Shown: positions 19,101 through 29,794 of the stretch, piece after piece | Layout: each line of letters starts with the position of its first letter | Numbering within the stretch: position 1 is the stretch's first letter | Assembly: GCF_011682045.1 (NCBI RefSeq) | Contig: NZ_VVIW01000033.1 | Span: 1 to 64,000 of the forward strand | From: Massilia aquatica | Lineage (GTDB): Bacteria; Pseudomonadota; Gammaproteobacteria; Burkholderiales; Burkholderiaceae_D | Direction of reading: 5' to 3' | Length of the DNA stretch: 64,000 bases | Position numbers and translations under genes: made by a program | The notes under the pieces: model-generated | The model's input: only the letters and a program-made list of their open reading frames with translations | Database searches by the model: none | What the model was told of the DNA's origin: nothing

Positions 19101-19124
19101 ATGCATGCATGCATGCATGCATGC
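19101..19124. repeat. Six tandem ATGC tetranucleotide repeats
   Basis: Six perfect copies of ATGC at 19101-19124, starting two bases after the stop codon of the histidine kinase and about 100 bp before the first PEP-CTERM gene. The run is also self-complementary and can fold or pair across strands. Repeat number could vary by slippage. It lies outside any coding region as annotated. A hairpin (TCTGCCG at 19181-19187 and complement at 19193-19199) lies between it and the next gene. Confidence 0.9.
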
Positions 19125-19222
19125 GGTGTTACATAAAAAGCATGCGAAACCGCTGCGCCATCATGTATTCTAGTCAACATTCTGCCGGCTGTCGGCAGAT
19201 TCACCAGCTCCCAAAGGCAAGC

Positions 19223-19990
19223 ATGCATCAATATATTAACAAACGCACCCTGTGCGCCCTGGCCGCGCTGGCCGCCGCCTGGGCGCCGGCCCAGGCCAAC
19301 ACCAGCACCTCGTCCGCCAGCATCGAGCAATTCCAGTACCGGCTTGTCGACCTCGACCTGAACGATGGCATCGATGCCTCGATCACCTTCGGCACCGACG
19401 TCCGCTCGCTCTACACCGCAGCCGGCGGACAAAGCCAGCAACTGAACGCATCGGGAAGCACCTCGTTCGTGAGTCCGTTGGGCTCGGCCGGCGGCACGCT
19501 CTCCGATAGCGCCCTGCTCGCGCATGCGAGCATGACCCATACGGTGCCGTACGATGACACTCAACTGAGATTCAGTAGCCGGGGCACCCGCGTCACCGAG
19601 TTCATCCTGAGCCCGAATACCGAGTTGATTCTCACCGCCGTCGGTAAGGTCGAGCAGCAACTCGATGGCCGCTTCTACCTGAGCGGAAGCCAGGTCCACA
19701 TGCGAGGTTCCCTGTCTGGCGACGAGGGCACGTGGCGGCCGAAACAATTCAGCAAAAACTACGAGCTCGGCTACGGCTCGGGCTCGGCCACCGTGAATCT
19801 GTACGGCTCGCTGATATCGGATTCAAAGGCACGCAAAGGCGAATTCACGCTCCTGGCCGACTCTTACCTGATGGGACCGGTCACCCCCGTGCCGGAACCG
19901 TCCACCTACGCCATGCTGCTCGCGGGCACTTTCGTGCTGGGCGCCGCCGCGCGCCGCCGCCGCAAGGCCGCTGCGGACCCGGCTGCATGA
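19223..19990 (+). CDS. PEP-CTERM sorting-domain protein
   Basis: A 255-aa exported protein. The start MHQYINKRTLCALAALAAA at 19223 gives a typical signal peptide cleaved near AQA-NTS, and longer frames upstream pass through the ATGC repeat without adding a signal. The C-terminus is a textbook PEP-CTERM tripartite tag: VPEPSTYAMLLAG, a hydrophobic helix, then RRRRK. Such proteins are processed by an exosortase (EpsH), often with exopolysaccharide export. The exosortase is not in this window. The mature region is rich in Ser, Thr and Gly and is paralogous to the next gene (shared VDLDLNDGIDASITFG-like block near residue 45). Confidence 0.9.
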   Translation: MHQYINKRTLCALAALAAAWAPAQANTSTSSASIEQFQYRLVDLDLNDGIDASITFGTDVRSLYTAAGGQSQQLNASGSTSFVSPLGSAGGTLSDSALLAHASMTHTVPYDDTQLRFSSRGTRVTEFILSPNTELILTAVGKVEQQLDGRFYLSGSQVHMRGSLSGDEGTWRPKQFSKNYELGYGSGSATVNLYGSLISDSKARKGEFTLLADSYLMGPVTPVPEPSTYAMLLAGTFVLGAAARRRRKAAADPAA

Positions 19991-20061
19991 AGCGGCCCCG
20001 CCCCCACCCTTCCGACCCGGCCGCCATGGCCGGGCAGCGCCATCCTCAACGAAAGAATGCC

Positions 20062-20832
20062 ATGCTTGCCCATCCACTCAAGATCGTCGCCAGCCTGGTT
20101 GCAGCCGGCCTGCTGGCCTGCGCACCCGCCCAGGCCGCCTATGGCAACGCTACCGCCAGCCTGAACAATATCAGGTTCGAGCTGATCGACCTGGACCTGA
20201 CCGACAACATCAGCCCGAGCATTACGTTCACCAGCACCAGCGCCAGCGGCCGCCTCACCTCCTACCCCTATCCCAGCGACAAGTACGATTTCGTTACGTC
20301 GTCCGGGTTCGAGAGCGTCGACAAGGTGTTCACCTACGGCGGCGGCAGCTTGAACAACGGTCCGGCCAGCATGCGCGCCGAGGTGCATCTCGGCCCGGCG
20401 CCACGCGCAGGGAGCTTGAACATGAGCGGTTCAACGACCCAGAACCTCAACTTCATCTTGTCGCCGTCGACCAGGCTGCTGTTCACGGCCGAGGCCAATG
20501 TGAATGTCCAGCAAGAAGGGATAACGCGACCGTACACCAGCGCCACCCTGAACGGCTATATGTCGAGCACGATCAATGGGGTAGCTGGCTACGAACATTT
20601 CACGTCCGCGCTGGAGGGCAGCGCGGGGGCGGGCAGCGAATTCCTGCGAGGCATGCTCGATAGCGGAACGGGCGTCGGGACCGGACAGCTGTCGGCCAGC
20701 ACCTATACCGACTTTAGCTATTACCCCTCCGCCGTGCCTGAACCGGAGACCTATGGCATGCTGCTGGCCGGCCTGCTGGTGGTGGGCGGCGTTGCACGCC
20801 GGAATCGGCGCGACAAGATTCGCAAGGCCTGA
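20062..20832 (+). CDS. PEP-CTERM sorting-domain protein, paralogue of the preceding gene
   Basis: A 256-aa exported protein beginning MLAHPLKIVASLVAAGLLA with a signal peptide ending near AQA-AYG. The sorting signal is VPEPETYGMLLAGLLVVGG followed by RRNRR. The first mature block LNNIRFELIDLDLTDNISP aligns with the preceding PEP-CTERM protein, and both have a FILSP(N/S)T motif mid-protein (EFILSPNTELILTA and NFILSPSTRLLFTA). This points to a tandem duplication with strong divergence. Spacing of 71 bp suggests co-transcription. Function unknown; likely cell-surface or biofilm matrix. Confidence 0.9.
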   Translation: MLAHPLKIVASLVAAGLLACAPAQAAYGNATASLNNIRFELIDLDLTDNISPSITFTSTSASGRLTSYPYPSDKYDFVTSSGFESVDKVFTYGGGSLNNGPASMRAEVHLGPAPRAGSLNMSGSTTQNLNFILSPSTRLLFTAEANVNVQQEGITRPYTSATLNGYMSSTINGVAGYEHFTSALEGSAGAGSEFLRGMLDSGTGVGTGQLSASTYTDFSYYPSAVPEPETYGMLLAGLLVVGGVARRNRRDKIRKA

Positions 20833-20853
20833 TTTTCCGGCCCGCCGGGCGCC

Positions 20854-21561
20854 TTACTCGACCACGCCGAGTATCGGCCCCAGCGGTGCTGCGGCGTCGG
20901 CGCGCCCCAGTGCGCTCGAGAACAGGCTCGAGATCGAGCCGTCCAGATACAGTGCATTCTTGCAATGCAAGGTGTCGCGGAAGTAAGTGGCGAATTCGTG
21001 GAAGGTGACCGGTACGTTGCTGATCACAAAAATCGCCTTGCCATCGGCCACGCCGACGCCGTTGCGCACGTAGCGCGACGGCGAGTCGGGATCGAAGCGC
21101 GGATGCAGCTGGCCGTCGATCACCAGCATCGGACCGGACTGGGTGGCCAGGCGCACCTCCACGGCCCTGGCCGCGTACGCCGGATAGTCGGACGAGGCGA
21201 CCACCGCCGCTCCGCCCTTGCCCAGCACGAACACGCCGTTCGGCTTCATGAAAAAATTGCCCCTGCCATCATCCAGGTTGAGCGGCGCCAGCTCCTTGCC
21301 GTTTTCCACATGCAGGCCCACCGGCGCAAAGCCCGGATGGTACATGCCGGCGTTGACGGCAAACACCAGGCGCTGCTTGCGCCCCTGCAGCCACGCCTGC
21401 AGGCGGGCGAAGCCCTTGAAGGGCTGGCCGGCCTCGTCGTTGAGGAACAGGCGCAGGTCCTGGCGCGCCGGGTCGACCGTCACCACGGTGTAACGCGGAT
21501 CGGCCGCCTGGCACAGCGGGATGGACAGGCACAGCAGCACGGCGGACAGGATCTTTTTCAT
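20854..21561 (-). CDS. Phosphodiester glycosidase (NAGPA/DUF2233) family protein
   Basis: A 235-aa secreted protein starting MKKILSAVLLCLSIPLCQA, a clear signal peptide. The mature part has the NAGPA-domain features VFAVNAGMYHPGFAPVGLHVENG, NGVFVLGKGG, SGPMLVIDGQLHP, RNGVGVADGKAIFVISN and the C-terminal LYLDGSISSLFS. In animals this domain uncovers mannose-6-phosphate; in bacteria it is found in surface glycan metabolism, with substrates mostly undefined. It is convergent with the PEP-CTERM pair and divergent from the PAS kinase gene. A periplasmic location is inferred. Confidence 0.85.
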   Translation of the reverse strand: MKKILSAVLLCLSIPLCQAADPRYTVVTVDPARQDLRLFLNDEAGQPFKGFARLQAWLQGRKQRLVFAVNAGMYHPGFAPVGLHVENGKELAPLNLDDGRGNFFMKPNGVFVLGKGGAAVVASSDYPAYAARAVEVRLATQSGPMLVIDGQLHPRFDPDSPSRYVRNGVGVADGKAIFVISNVPVTFHEFATYFRDTLHCKNALYLDGSISSLFSSALGRADAAAPLGPILGVVE

Positions 21562-21664
21562 GGGCCTATTGTACCGAAGCCCGATGCGCACGCGCACGCG
21601 CATGCTGCCGGACTGGGCCGTTTTCCCGTATGATTCCAGGCATTGTTTCCCCTGCCGAGTCCAG

Positions 21665-22828
21665 ATGAGTCCCGTTCCACCCACCATCGCCCACGCCATG
21701 AAAGCGTTCGTCAGCAACACCCCGGCACTGGTGTACCAGTTCGAACTGCATGCGGACGGCCGCGTGGCCTTTCCCTATGTCAGCGACGGCTGCGCCGCCC
21801 TGCTCGGCCTGTCCGCCGCCGAACTGCAGGCCGAGCCGCAGCGCTTCATCGACCTGATCGTGCCGGAAGACCGCAAGAGCTACCTCGACGCCATGCATGC
21901 CTCGGCCGCCAGCCTGTCGGGCTGGAACTGGGAGGGACGGGTCTGGATCCACGAATACAAGGACCAGAAATGGATCAATCTGCGCTCGTCCCCGCGCCCC
22001 ATGCCCGAGCAGGCGGGCGGCGTGCACTGGGAAGGGGTGATGACCAACATCACCGCCAGCAAGCTCGAACAGCTGGAAGTGACCCGTTCGCGCGCGCGCC
22101 TGGCCGAACTGGCGGCGCACATGGAGCACGTCAAGGAGCAGGAACGCACCCGCATCGCGCGCGAAATCCACGATGACCTGGGCGGCAACCTGACCGCCAT
22201 CAAGATGGCCCTGATGATGCTGACCCAGCGCCTGCCACCCGACCAGCCGCAGCTGGCCGAACGGGCCGCCTATGTCGATTCGCTGGTCGACCGCACCATC
22301 GACGCGGTGCACCGCATCTCGCTCGACCTGCGCCCGTCGATGCTCGACTTCGGCATCAATGCCGCGCTCGAATGGCAGATCAAGGAATTCGAAAAGCAGA
22401 ACGGCATCGCCTGCAGCTTTAGCTGCACCGAGAAGGAAATCGACCTGCACCTGGACCACGCGACCGCGCTGTTCCGCATCTTCCAGGAAGCGCTGACGAA
22501 TATCGCCAAGCACGCCCACGCCAGCCGGGTCGCGGTGCGCCTGCAATTGCTGCGCCAGCACATCGTCTTGACGATTGCCGACAACGGCGCCGGCATCGCC
22601 CAGGCCGACCGCCAGAAACCGCAATCGTTCGGCCTGCGCGGCATGAGCGAACGGGCCCAGGCGCTGGGCGGCACCATGACCCTGGCGCACGCGCCGGGCG
22701 GCGGCACGGTGGTGACCATCAAAATCCGGCTCAGTTCGGCCAAAGCGACGATAATGGCGAGTGAGAGCCCCGCCGCGCCGGCGGGCGATAACGACCCCGA
22801 CCACGTAAGCGAAGCAGAAGCACCATGA
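21665..22828 (+). CDS. PAS-domain sensor histidine kinase (NarX/DegS, HisKA_3 type)
   Basis: A 387-aa soluble kinase. No transmembrane helix is visible, so it senses an intracellular signal. A PAS domain covers residues about 10-140 (LVYQFELHADGRVAFPYVSDG, then a PAC-like HWEGVMTNIT). The HisKA_3 dimerisation domain has the motif RIAREIHDDLGGNLTAIKMA with phospho-acceptor His169. The HATPase has ALTNIAKHAHASRVAV, IADNGAGI and SFGLRGMSERAQALGG. It overlaps the LuxR-type regulator gene by 4 bp and must pair with it. The start at 21665 is set by the family-like short N-terminus before the PAS. Confidence 0.92.
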   Translation: MSPVPPTIAHAMKAFVSNTPALVYQFELHADGRVAFPYVSDGCAALLGLSAAELQAEPQRFIDLIVPEDRKSYLDAMHASAASLSGWNWEGRVWIHEYKDQKWINLRSSPRPMPEQAGGVHWEGVMTNITASKLEQLEVTRSRARLAELAAHMEHVKEQERTRIAREIHDDLGGNLTAIKMALMMLTQRLPPDQPQLAERAAYVDSLVDRTIDAVHRISLDLRPSMLDFGINAALEWQIKEFEKQNGIACSFSCTEKEIDLHLDHATALFRIFQEALTNIAKHAHASRVAVRLQLLRQHIVLTIADNGAGIAQADRQKPQSFGLRGMSERAQALGGTMTLAHAPGGGTVVTIKIRLSSAKATIMASESPAAPAGDNDPDHVSEAEAP

Positions 22829-23472
22829 CCGACAAAGCCACCATCCGGGTGTTCATCGCCGACGATCATGCGATCGTGCGCGAAGGATTGAAGCAAATCC
22901 TGGCCGAGTCGCCCGACATCATCGTCGCCGGCGAGGCCGAGGATGGCGTCGACGCAATCAAGCACATCCGCAAAGCCAGGTGCCACGTGATGCTGCTCGA
23001 CATCTCCCTGCCCGACCGCAGCGGCATCGAGGTGCTCAAACTGGTCAAGAAGGAGCATCCCGAGCTGGCCGTGCTGATGCTGTCGATGCACCGCGAAGAC
23101 CAGTACGCGATCCGCTCGCTGAAAGCCGGTGCGGCCGGCTACCTGACCAAGCAGAGCGCCCCGCGCGAGCTGGTCACGGCGATCCGCCAGGTGGCCGCCG
23201 GGCAAAAGTACGTGAGCGCGGCGCTGGCCCAGGAACTGGCCAGCGCGGTCGGCGAAAACCACGACACGCCGCTGCACGACACCTTGTCGGACCGCGAATA
23301 CCAGACCCTGACCATGATCGCCTCGGGCAAGACGGTCGGCGCGATCGCCAAGGAATTGTCGCTGTCGGTAAAGACCATCAGCGAATACCGCTCGCGCCTG
23401 CTTGTCAAGATGAAACTGAAAAACAGTGCCGAATTGACGCACTATGCGATCAAAAACCAGTTGATCGAATAA
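22825..23472 (+). CDS. NarL/FixJ-family response regulator (LuxR HTH)
   Basis: A 215-aa regulator. The receiver domain has the acidic pair DD at residues 13-14, phospho-acceptor Asp59 (VMLLDISLPDRSG) and a conserved lysine in AGYLTKQSAP. The LuxR-type HTH is at residues about 150-210 (LSDREYQTLTMIASGKTVG and LSLSVKTISEYRSRLLVKM). It is translationally coupled to the PAS kinase through an ATGA overlap. A diguanylate cyclase gene lies 136 bp downstream. That makes c-di-GMP signalling a possible, unproven target of this pair. Confidence 0.94.
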   Translation: MTDKATIRVFIADDHAIVREGLKQILAESPDIIVAGEAEDGVDAIKHIRKARCHVMLLDISLPDRSGIEVLKLVKKEHPELAVLMLSMHREDQYAIRSLKAGAAGYLTKQSAPRELVTAIRQVAAGQKYVSAALAQELASAVGENHDTPLHDTLSDREYQTLTMIASGKTVGAIAKELSLSVKTISEYRSRLLVKMKLKNSAELTHYAIKNQLIE

Positions 23473-23608
23473 GTTTTTGCCAGGCTGTCCGCCAAGTTAA
23501 TGCTCTGGAGTAAGATGCCTTATCCGCCTCTTTTCCTGAGATGGCAGGAAACAAACTCGCTTATCATTGGCATATCAACGCCAAACCAGACTGAGGCACC
23601 GCTCCACC

Positions 23609-25222
<1,614 letters not shown>

Positions 25223-25257
25223 CCGCCCCTGCCTTATCCAGGAACTGACCGCGCCCC

Positions 25258-27960
25258 ATGAAAAAATCCGCTTTCACCGCCCCGCCCTCCCCCCTCGAGA
25301 TCGCCATGCAGCATCACCGGGCGGGACGGCTGGCGCAGGCGGAAGCGCTGTACCGCAAACTGGACGGCAAGGCCGAGGCCCTGCACCTGCTCGGCCTGCT
25401 CTGCCAGCAAAGCGGACGCCACGCCGAGGCCATCGACGCCTTAGGGCGCGCGATCGACAAGGAGCCTGGCCGCCCGGCCTATTATTTTGCGCTCGACCCC
25501 AGCTGCCGCGCCCTGGATCTGCTGCCCGAGCTGCAAGCGAGCTACGAGCGCCTCTTGAAACTGCTGCCGGACAACATCGAGGCCCACCTCCGGCTCGGCC
25601 ACGCCCTGCGCGACGGCGGCCAGTTGCCCAACGCCCTCGGCAGCTACCTGGCGGTGCTGGCCCTGCAACCGGAACACGCCGAGGCCTACAGCAACCTGGG
25701 CGACACCCTGAAACTGATGGGCAACCTGGACGAAGCGCAGGTCTGCTACGTCAAGGCGCTGGAAATCGACCCGCGCTTTGCCGAAGTGCACAACAACCTC
25801 GGCTCGCTATACCAGCAGCAGGAACAATGGGCGCTATCGGCCGAGCATTTCGAAGCGGCCGTGGCCTTGCAGCCCGACCTGGCGGCGGCCCACTACAACC
25901 TCGGCGTCACGCGCCAGCAGCAAGGCGCCCTGAGCGAGGCCCTGGTGTGCTACCAGCGCGCGCTCGGGCGCGATCCGCACCTGGCGCAGGCCTGCAACAA
26001 CATGGGCATCGTACTCAAGGAACTGGACCGGCTGGACGAGGCGATTGCCGCCTACCATGCGGCGCTGGCGCTGGCGCCCGACTTTGCCGAAGCGCTCAAC
26101 AACCTCGGCGGCGCCCTGCTCGAGCAGGAAAACATCGGTGGCGCTATCGACTGCTTCCAGCACGCAGTGACCGTCTCGCCCGGCTACGTCGAAGCGTATT
26201 GCAACCTCGGCATTGCCTACAAGGCCGGCTACCGGCTGGAAGAGGCGCTGGTCTGCTTTGAGAACGCCGTGCATTTGCAACCCGGCTACGCCGAGCCTTA
26301 CTCCATGCTGGCGCTCACCAACGCCGACCTCCAGCGTCACGTGCAAGCCTTGGCCTGGTGCGAAAAAACCCTGGCCCTGTGGCCCGACAGCCCCTCCGCC
26401 CACTTCAACCTGGGCGTGGCTTACGCCAACATGGACCGCCTGCCCGAGGCGGTGACCTGCTTCGAACAGGCGATCGTGCGCAATCCCGGGTTTGCGCACG
26501 CCTACAACAACCTCGGCGTGGCCAAGAACGACCTCGGCCGCTACGATGAGGCCGCCATCTGCTTCGAGACCGCGATCGGCTTGCGTCCGCGCTTTGCCGA
26601 AGCATTCAATAACCTCGGCACCACCTTGAAAAGCCAGGGCAAGCCGGACGCGTCGCGTCAGATGTTCGAGCAAGCCATTGCGCTCGCACCGGACTACGCG
26701 CAGGCCCACAACAACCTGCTGCTGTCGATGCAGTACGCGGCCGGCATCACCCAGGAACAATTGTTTCAGCTCCACCTGCGCTTCGCCGCCCAGTTCGAGC
26801 CAGCCCTGGCGCCGCAGCGCTTCACCCATGCGCCCGGCCGCGAGCCGGCCAAACGCCTGAAAATCGGCTACGTCTCGCCCGACTTCCGCCGCCACGCGGT
26901 GGCATTTTTCATCGAACCGATCCTGGCGCGCCACGACAAGGCGCAGGTCGAGGTCTTCTGCTACTACAGCCACGTCGTCAACGATGAGTTCACGGCGCGC
27001 ATCCGCGCAGACAGCGACCACTGGATCCCGTGCCGCGGCATGTCCGCCCAGCAGCTCGCCGAGCGCATCCACGCCGACGGCATCGACATTCTGGTCGACC
27101 TGGCCGGCCATACCTCCGGCAACCGCCTGCTGGCCTTCGCCCGCAAGCCGGCGCCGGTGCAGCTGACCTACATCGGTTACCCGTCCACCACGGGTCTCTC
27201 CACCATCGATTACCGCCTGACCGACCCGTGGGCCGAGCCGCCCGGCCAGAGCGAGCACGTCAACGTGGAAACCCTGTGGCGCCTGCCGGAAGTATTCTGC
27301 TGCTACGCCGCCCACGCCAACAGCCCGGCCGTGATCGACCATCCGCCGCTTGACGACAATGGTTACATCACCTTCGGCTGCTTCAACAATTACGCCAAGG
27401 TGAGCGATGCGGCCATCGTGCTGTGGGCCGCGATTCTCGCGCAGGTGCCCGAGTCGCGCCTGATGCTGGAAATCCTGGGCCTGGACAACCCCGGCATGCG
27501 TGAGGGCGTCGAGCAGCGCTTTGCGCGCCTCGGCATCAACCCGGCGCGCCTGGTCCTGATCGCCAACGACCGCAAGAACCAGTTCGTGCTGTACAACCGC
27601 ATCGACATCGCGCTCGACCCGTTCCCGTGCAACGGCGGCACCACCAGCTTCGATACCCTGTGGATGGGCGTGCCTTTTGTGACCCTGGCCGGGACTAACT
27701 TCATCTCGCGCCTGGGCGTGACCATCCTGCACAACGGCGGGCTGGACGAGCTGATCGGCGAGGACGAGGCGGCCTACGTACGCATCGCTACCGACCTGGC
27801 GCGCGATCCGGCGCGCCTGCGCCAGCTGCGCAGCGGCCTGCGCGAACGCACCCGCGCCAGTCCGCTGATGGACATGGCGCGCTTCACCCACCACCTGGAA
27901 CAGGCCTACCGCGGCATGTGGCAGCGCTGGTGCGACAGCGGCGACGGAGCCCCGGCATGA
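25258..27960 (+). CDS. TPR-containing O-GlcNAc transferase, SPINDLY family (GT41)
   Basis: A 900-aa cytosolic glycosyltransferase. At least twelve TPR units run from about residue 45 to 490 (recurring AEAYSNLGDTLK, AEVHNNLGSLY, AEAFNNLGTTLK patterns). The catalytic region starts near residue 535 with KRLKIGYVSPDFRRHAVAFF and carries VDLAGHTSGNRLLAFARKPAPVQ, YITFGCFNNYAKVSD and DPFPCNGGTTSFDTLWMGVPFV, hallmarks of bacterial OGT-like GT41 proteins. TPRs recruit the protein acceptor; the donor is a nucleotide sugar. It heads the nucleotide-sugar operon, overlapping rfbF by 4 bp, and the flagellin genes lie 7.5 kb downstream. The flagellins are its most likely acceptors, as inference. Confidence 0.92.
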   Translation: MKKSAFTAPPSPLEIAMQHHRAGRLAQAEALYRKLDGKAEALHLLGLLCQQSGRHAEAIDALGRAIDKEPGRPAYYFALDPSCRALDLLPELQASYERLLKLLPDNIEAHLRLGHALRDGGQLPNALGSYLAVLALQPEHAEAYSNLGDTLKLMGNLDEAQVCYVKALEIDPRFAEVHNNLGSLYQQQEQWALSAEHFEAAVALQPDLAAAHYNLGVTRQQQGALSEALVCYQRALGRDPHLAQACNNMGIVLKELDRLDEAIAAYHAALALAPDFAEALNNLGGALLEQENIGGAIDCFQHAVTVSPGYVEAYCNLGIAYKAGYRLEEALVCFENAVHLQPGYAEPYSMLALTNADLQRHVQALAWCEKTLALWPDSPSAHFNLGVAYANMDRLPEAVTCFEQAIVRNPGFAHAYNNLGVAKNDLGRYDEAAICFETAIGLRPRFAEAFNNLGTTLKSQGKPDASRQMFEQAIALAPDYAQAHNNLLLSMQYAAGITQEQLFQLHLRFAAQFEPALAPQRFTHAPGREPAKRLKIGYVSPDFRRHAVAFFIEPILARHDKAQVEVFCYYSHVVNDEFTARIRADSDHWIPCRGMSAQQLAERIHADGIDILVDLAGHTSGNRLLAFARKPAPVQLTYIGYPSTTGLSTIDYRLTDPWAEPPGQSEHVNVETLWRLPEVFCCYAAHANSPAVIDHPPLDDNGYITFGCFNNYAKVSDAAIVLWAAILAQVPESRLMLEILGLDNPGMREGVEQRFARLGINPARLVLIANDRKNQFVLYNRIDIALDPFPCNGGTTSFDTLWMGVPFVTLAGTNFISRLGVTILHNGGLDELIGEDEAAYVRIATDLARDPARLRQLRSGLRERTRASPLMDMARFTHHLEQAYRGMWQRWCDSGDGAPA

Positions 27961-28730
27961 AAGCGGTCATCCTGGCCGGCGGTCTGGGCACGCGGATTCT
28001 GGAAGAAAGCCACCTGAAACCGAAACCGATGATCGAAATCGGCGGTAAACCCATGCTCTGGCACATCATGAAAGTGTTCTCGCACCACGGCGTGAACGAA
28101 TTCATCATCTGCGTCGGCTACAAGGGTTACCTGATCAAGGAATTCTTTTCCAACTACTTCCTGCACATGTCGGACGTCACCTTCGACATGCAGAACAACC
28201 GCATGGAAGTGCACGAACGGCACGCCGAACCATGGCGCGTGACCCTGGTCGACACCGGCGCCGACACCCTCACCGGCGGACGCCTGAAACGCGTGCGCGA
28301 ATACCTGGAACCGGGCCAGCCCTTCTGCTTCACCTACGGCGACGGCGTGGCCGACATCGACATCGCGGCCGAAATCGCCTTTCACCGCGCGCACGGGCGC
28401 CTGGCCACGGTGGCCGCCGTGCAGCCGCCCGGCCGCTACGGCGCGCTGGTGCGCCAGGGCGACGCCGTCACCGCCTTCATGGAAAAACCGCAGGGCGACG
28501 GCGGCTGGATCAATGGCGGCTTTTTCGTGCTGCAACCGGACGTGGTCGACCTGATCGACGGCGACGATTGCAGCTGGGAAGTCGAACCCATGCAGGCGCT
28601 GGCCGCGCAAAACCAGTTGATGGCCTACGAACACGCCGGCTTCTGGCAACCGATGGACACCCTGCGCGAAAAGAACCTGCTGGAAGACATGTGGCAGTCC
28701 GGCACGGCGCCATGGAAGCTGTGGGCGTGA
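27957..28730 (+). CDS. rfbF: Glucose-1-phosphate cytidylyltransferase
   Basis: Makes CDP-glucose from CTP and glucose-1-phosphate. It is 257 aa, the standard length. The nucleotidyltransferase signature MKAVILAGGLGTRILEES starts the protein, followed by PKPMIEIGGKPMLWHIMKVF and the family-specific EFIICVGYKGYLIKEFF and YFLHMSDVTFDM. FTYGDGVADIDI holds the metal-binding aspartate. It overlaps the OGT by 4 bp (ATGA) and the next gene by 4 bp (GTGA), so translation is coupled. It supplies the first step of the CDP-deoxysugar pathway encoded here. Confidence 0.95.
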   Translation: MKAVILAGGLGTRILEESHLKPKPMIEIGGKPMLWHIMKVFSHHGVNEFIICVGYKGYLIKEFFSNYFLHMSDVTFDMQNNRMEVHERHAEPWRVTLVDTGADTLTGGRLKRVREYLEPGQPFCFTYGDGVADIDIAAEIAFHRAHGRLATVAAVQPPGRYGALVRQGDAVTAFMEKPQGDGGWINGGFFVLQPDVVDLIDGDDCSWEVEPMQALAAQNQLMAYEHAGFWQPMDTLREKNLLEDMWQSGTAPWKLWA

Positions 28731-29794
28731 ACGAGATGGACGCACTCGCGCACGCTTTTCACGGGCGGCGCGTGTTCGTCACCGGCCACACCGGCTTCAA
28801 GGGCGCCTGGCTGTGCCTGTTCCTGGCGCGCCTGGGCGCGCGCGTGACCGGCTACGCGCTGGCGCCGTCCGGCACGCCGACCATGTTCGGCTTAGCCCGC
28901 GTGGGCGAGACCCTGGAGCGCCACCACATCGGCGACGTGCGCGACCAGGCCAGCCTGAGCGCCGCCATGACCCAGGCCGCGCCCGAACTGGTGCTGCACC
29001 TGGCGGCCCAGGCGCTGGTACGGCACAGCTACGCCGATCCGGTGGCGACCTGGTCGACCAATGTGATGGGCACCGTGCACGTGCTCGAAGCGCTGCGCGC
29101 CTGCCCGAGCGCACGCGCCGCCTTGGTGGTGACCACCGACAAATGCTACGACAACCAGCACTGGCCCTGGGGCTACCGCGAAAACGACCGCCTCGGCGGG
29201 CATGACCCGTACAGCGCCAGCAAGGCCGGCGCCGAACTGGTGGCGCACAGCTACCGCAGCAGCTTTTTTGCCGATGGCGGCCCGCTGATCGCCACCGCGC
29301 GCGCCGGCAACGTGATCGGCGGCGGCGACTGGAGCGCGGACCGCCTGATTCCCGACGCCGTGCGCGCCATGCAGCAAGGCAGCGCCTTGCCGGTGAGAAG
29401 TCCCAACGCCACCCGCCCCTGGCAGCACGTGCTCGAACCGCTGCACGGCTACCTGCTGCTGGCCGCGCGCCTGCTCGCTGGCGACGCCGCCTGCGCCGGC
29501 CCCTGGAACTTCGGCCCCGACGCCGCCGACAACCTGTCGGTCGCGACCTTGTTAAATGGTTTGCAAAGCCACTGGCCGCAGCTGCAATGGCGCCTCGACG
29601 GCGAACAGCATGCCGCCAGGGAAGCCGCCCTGCTCTACCTCGATTCGAGCAAGGCGCGCCACGAGCTCGGCTGGCAGGTGCGCTGGCCGCTGGCGACCGG
29701 CATTGAACAGACGGCCGCCTGGTATGCGGCGGCGCACGACTGCGCCGACATGCGCGCCTTTACCGAACAGCAACTGGAGCATTTCTGCGCATGA
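28727..29794 (+). CDS. rfbG: CDP-glucose 4,6-dehydratase
   Basis: About 355 aa. Converts CDP-glucose to CDP-4-keto-6-deoxyglucose. It has a Rossmann NAD motif GHTGFKGAW, VLHLAAQALVRHSYADP, the catalytic TTDKCYDNQHW segment, and the active-site YSASKAGAEL. RAGNVIGGGDWSADRLIPD is typical of the family. Two starts are possible: GTG 28727, overlapping the rfbF stop, or ATG 28736. The GTG is preferred for the overlap pattern seen throughout this operon. The product is the branching point for the C-methyltransferase and epimerase that follow. Confidence 0.94.
   Translation: MNEMDALAHAFHGRRVFVTGHTGFKGAWLCLFLARLGARVTGYALAPSGTPTMFGLARVGETLERHHIGDVRDQASLSAAMTQAAPELVLHLAAQALVRHSYADPVATWSTNVMGTVHVLEALRACPSARAALVVTTDKCYDNQHWPWGYRENDRLGGHDPYSASKAGAELVAHSYRSSFFADGGPLIATARAGNVIGGGDWSADRLIPDAVRAMQQGSALPVRSPNATRPWQHVLEPLHGYLLLAARLLAGDAACAGPWNFGPDAADNLSVATLLNGLQSHWPQLQWRLDGEQHAAREAALLYLDSSKARHELGWQVRWPLATGIEQTAAWYAAAHDCADMRAFTEQQLEHFCA

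Noticed and set aside
19109-19222. Longer start for the first PEP-CTERM protein within the ATGC repeat
   Set aside because: It would bury the signal peptide behind 38 extra residues; ATG 19223 gives a normal secretion signal.
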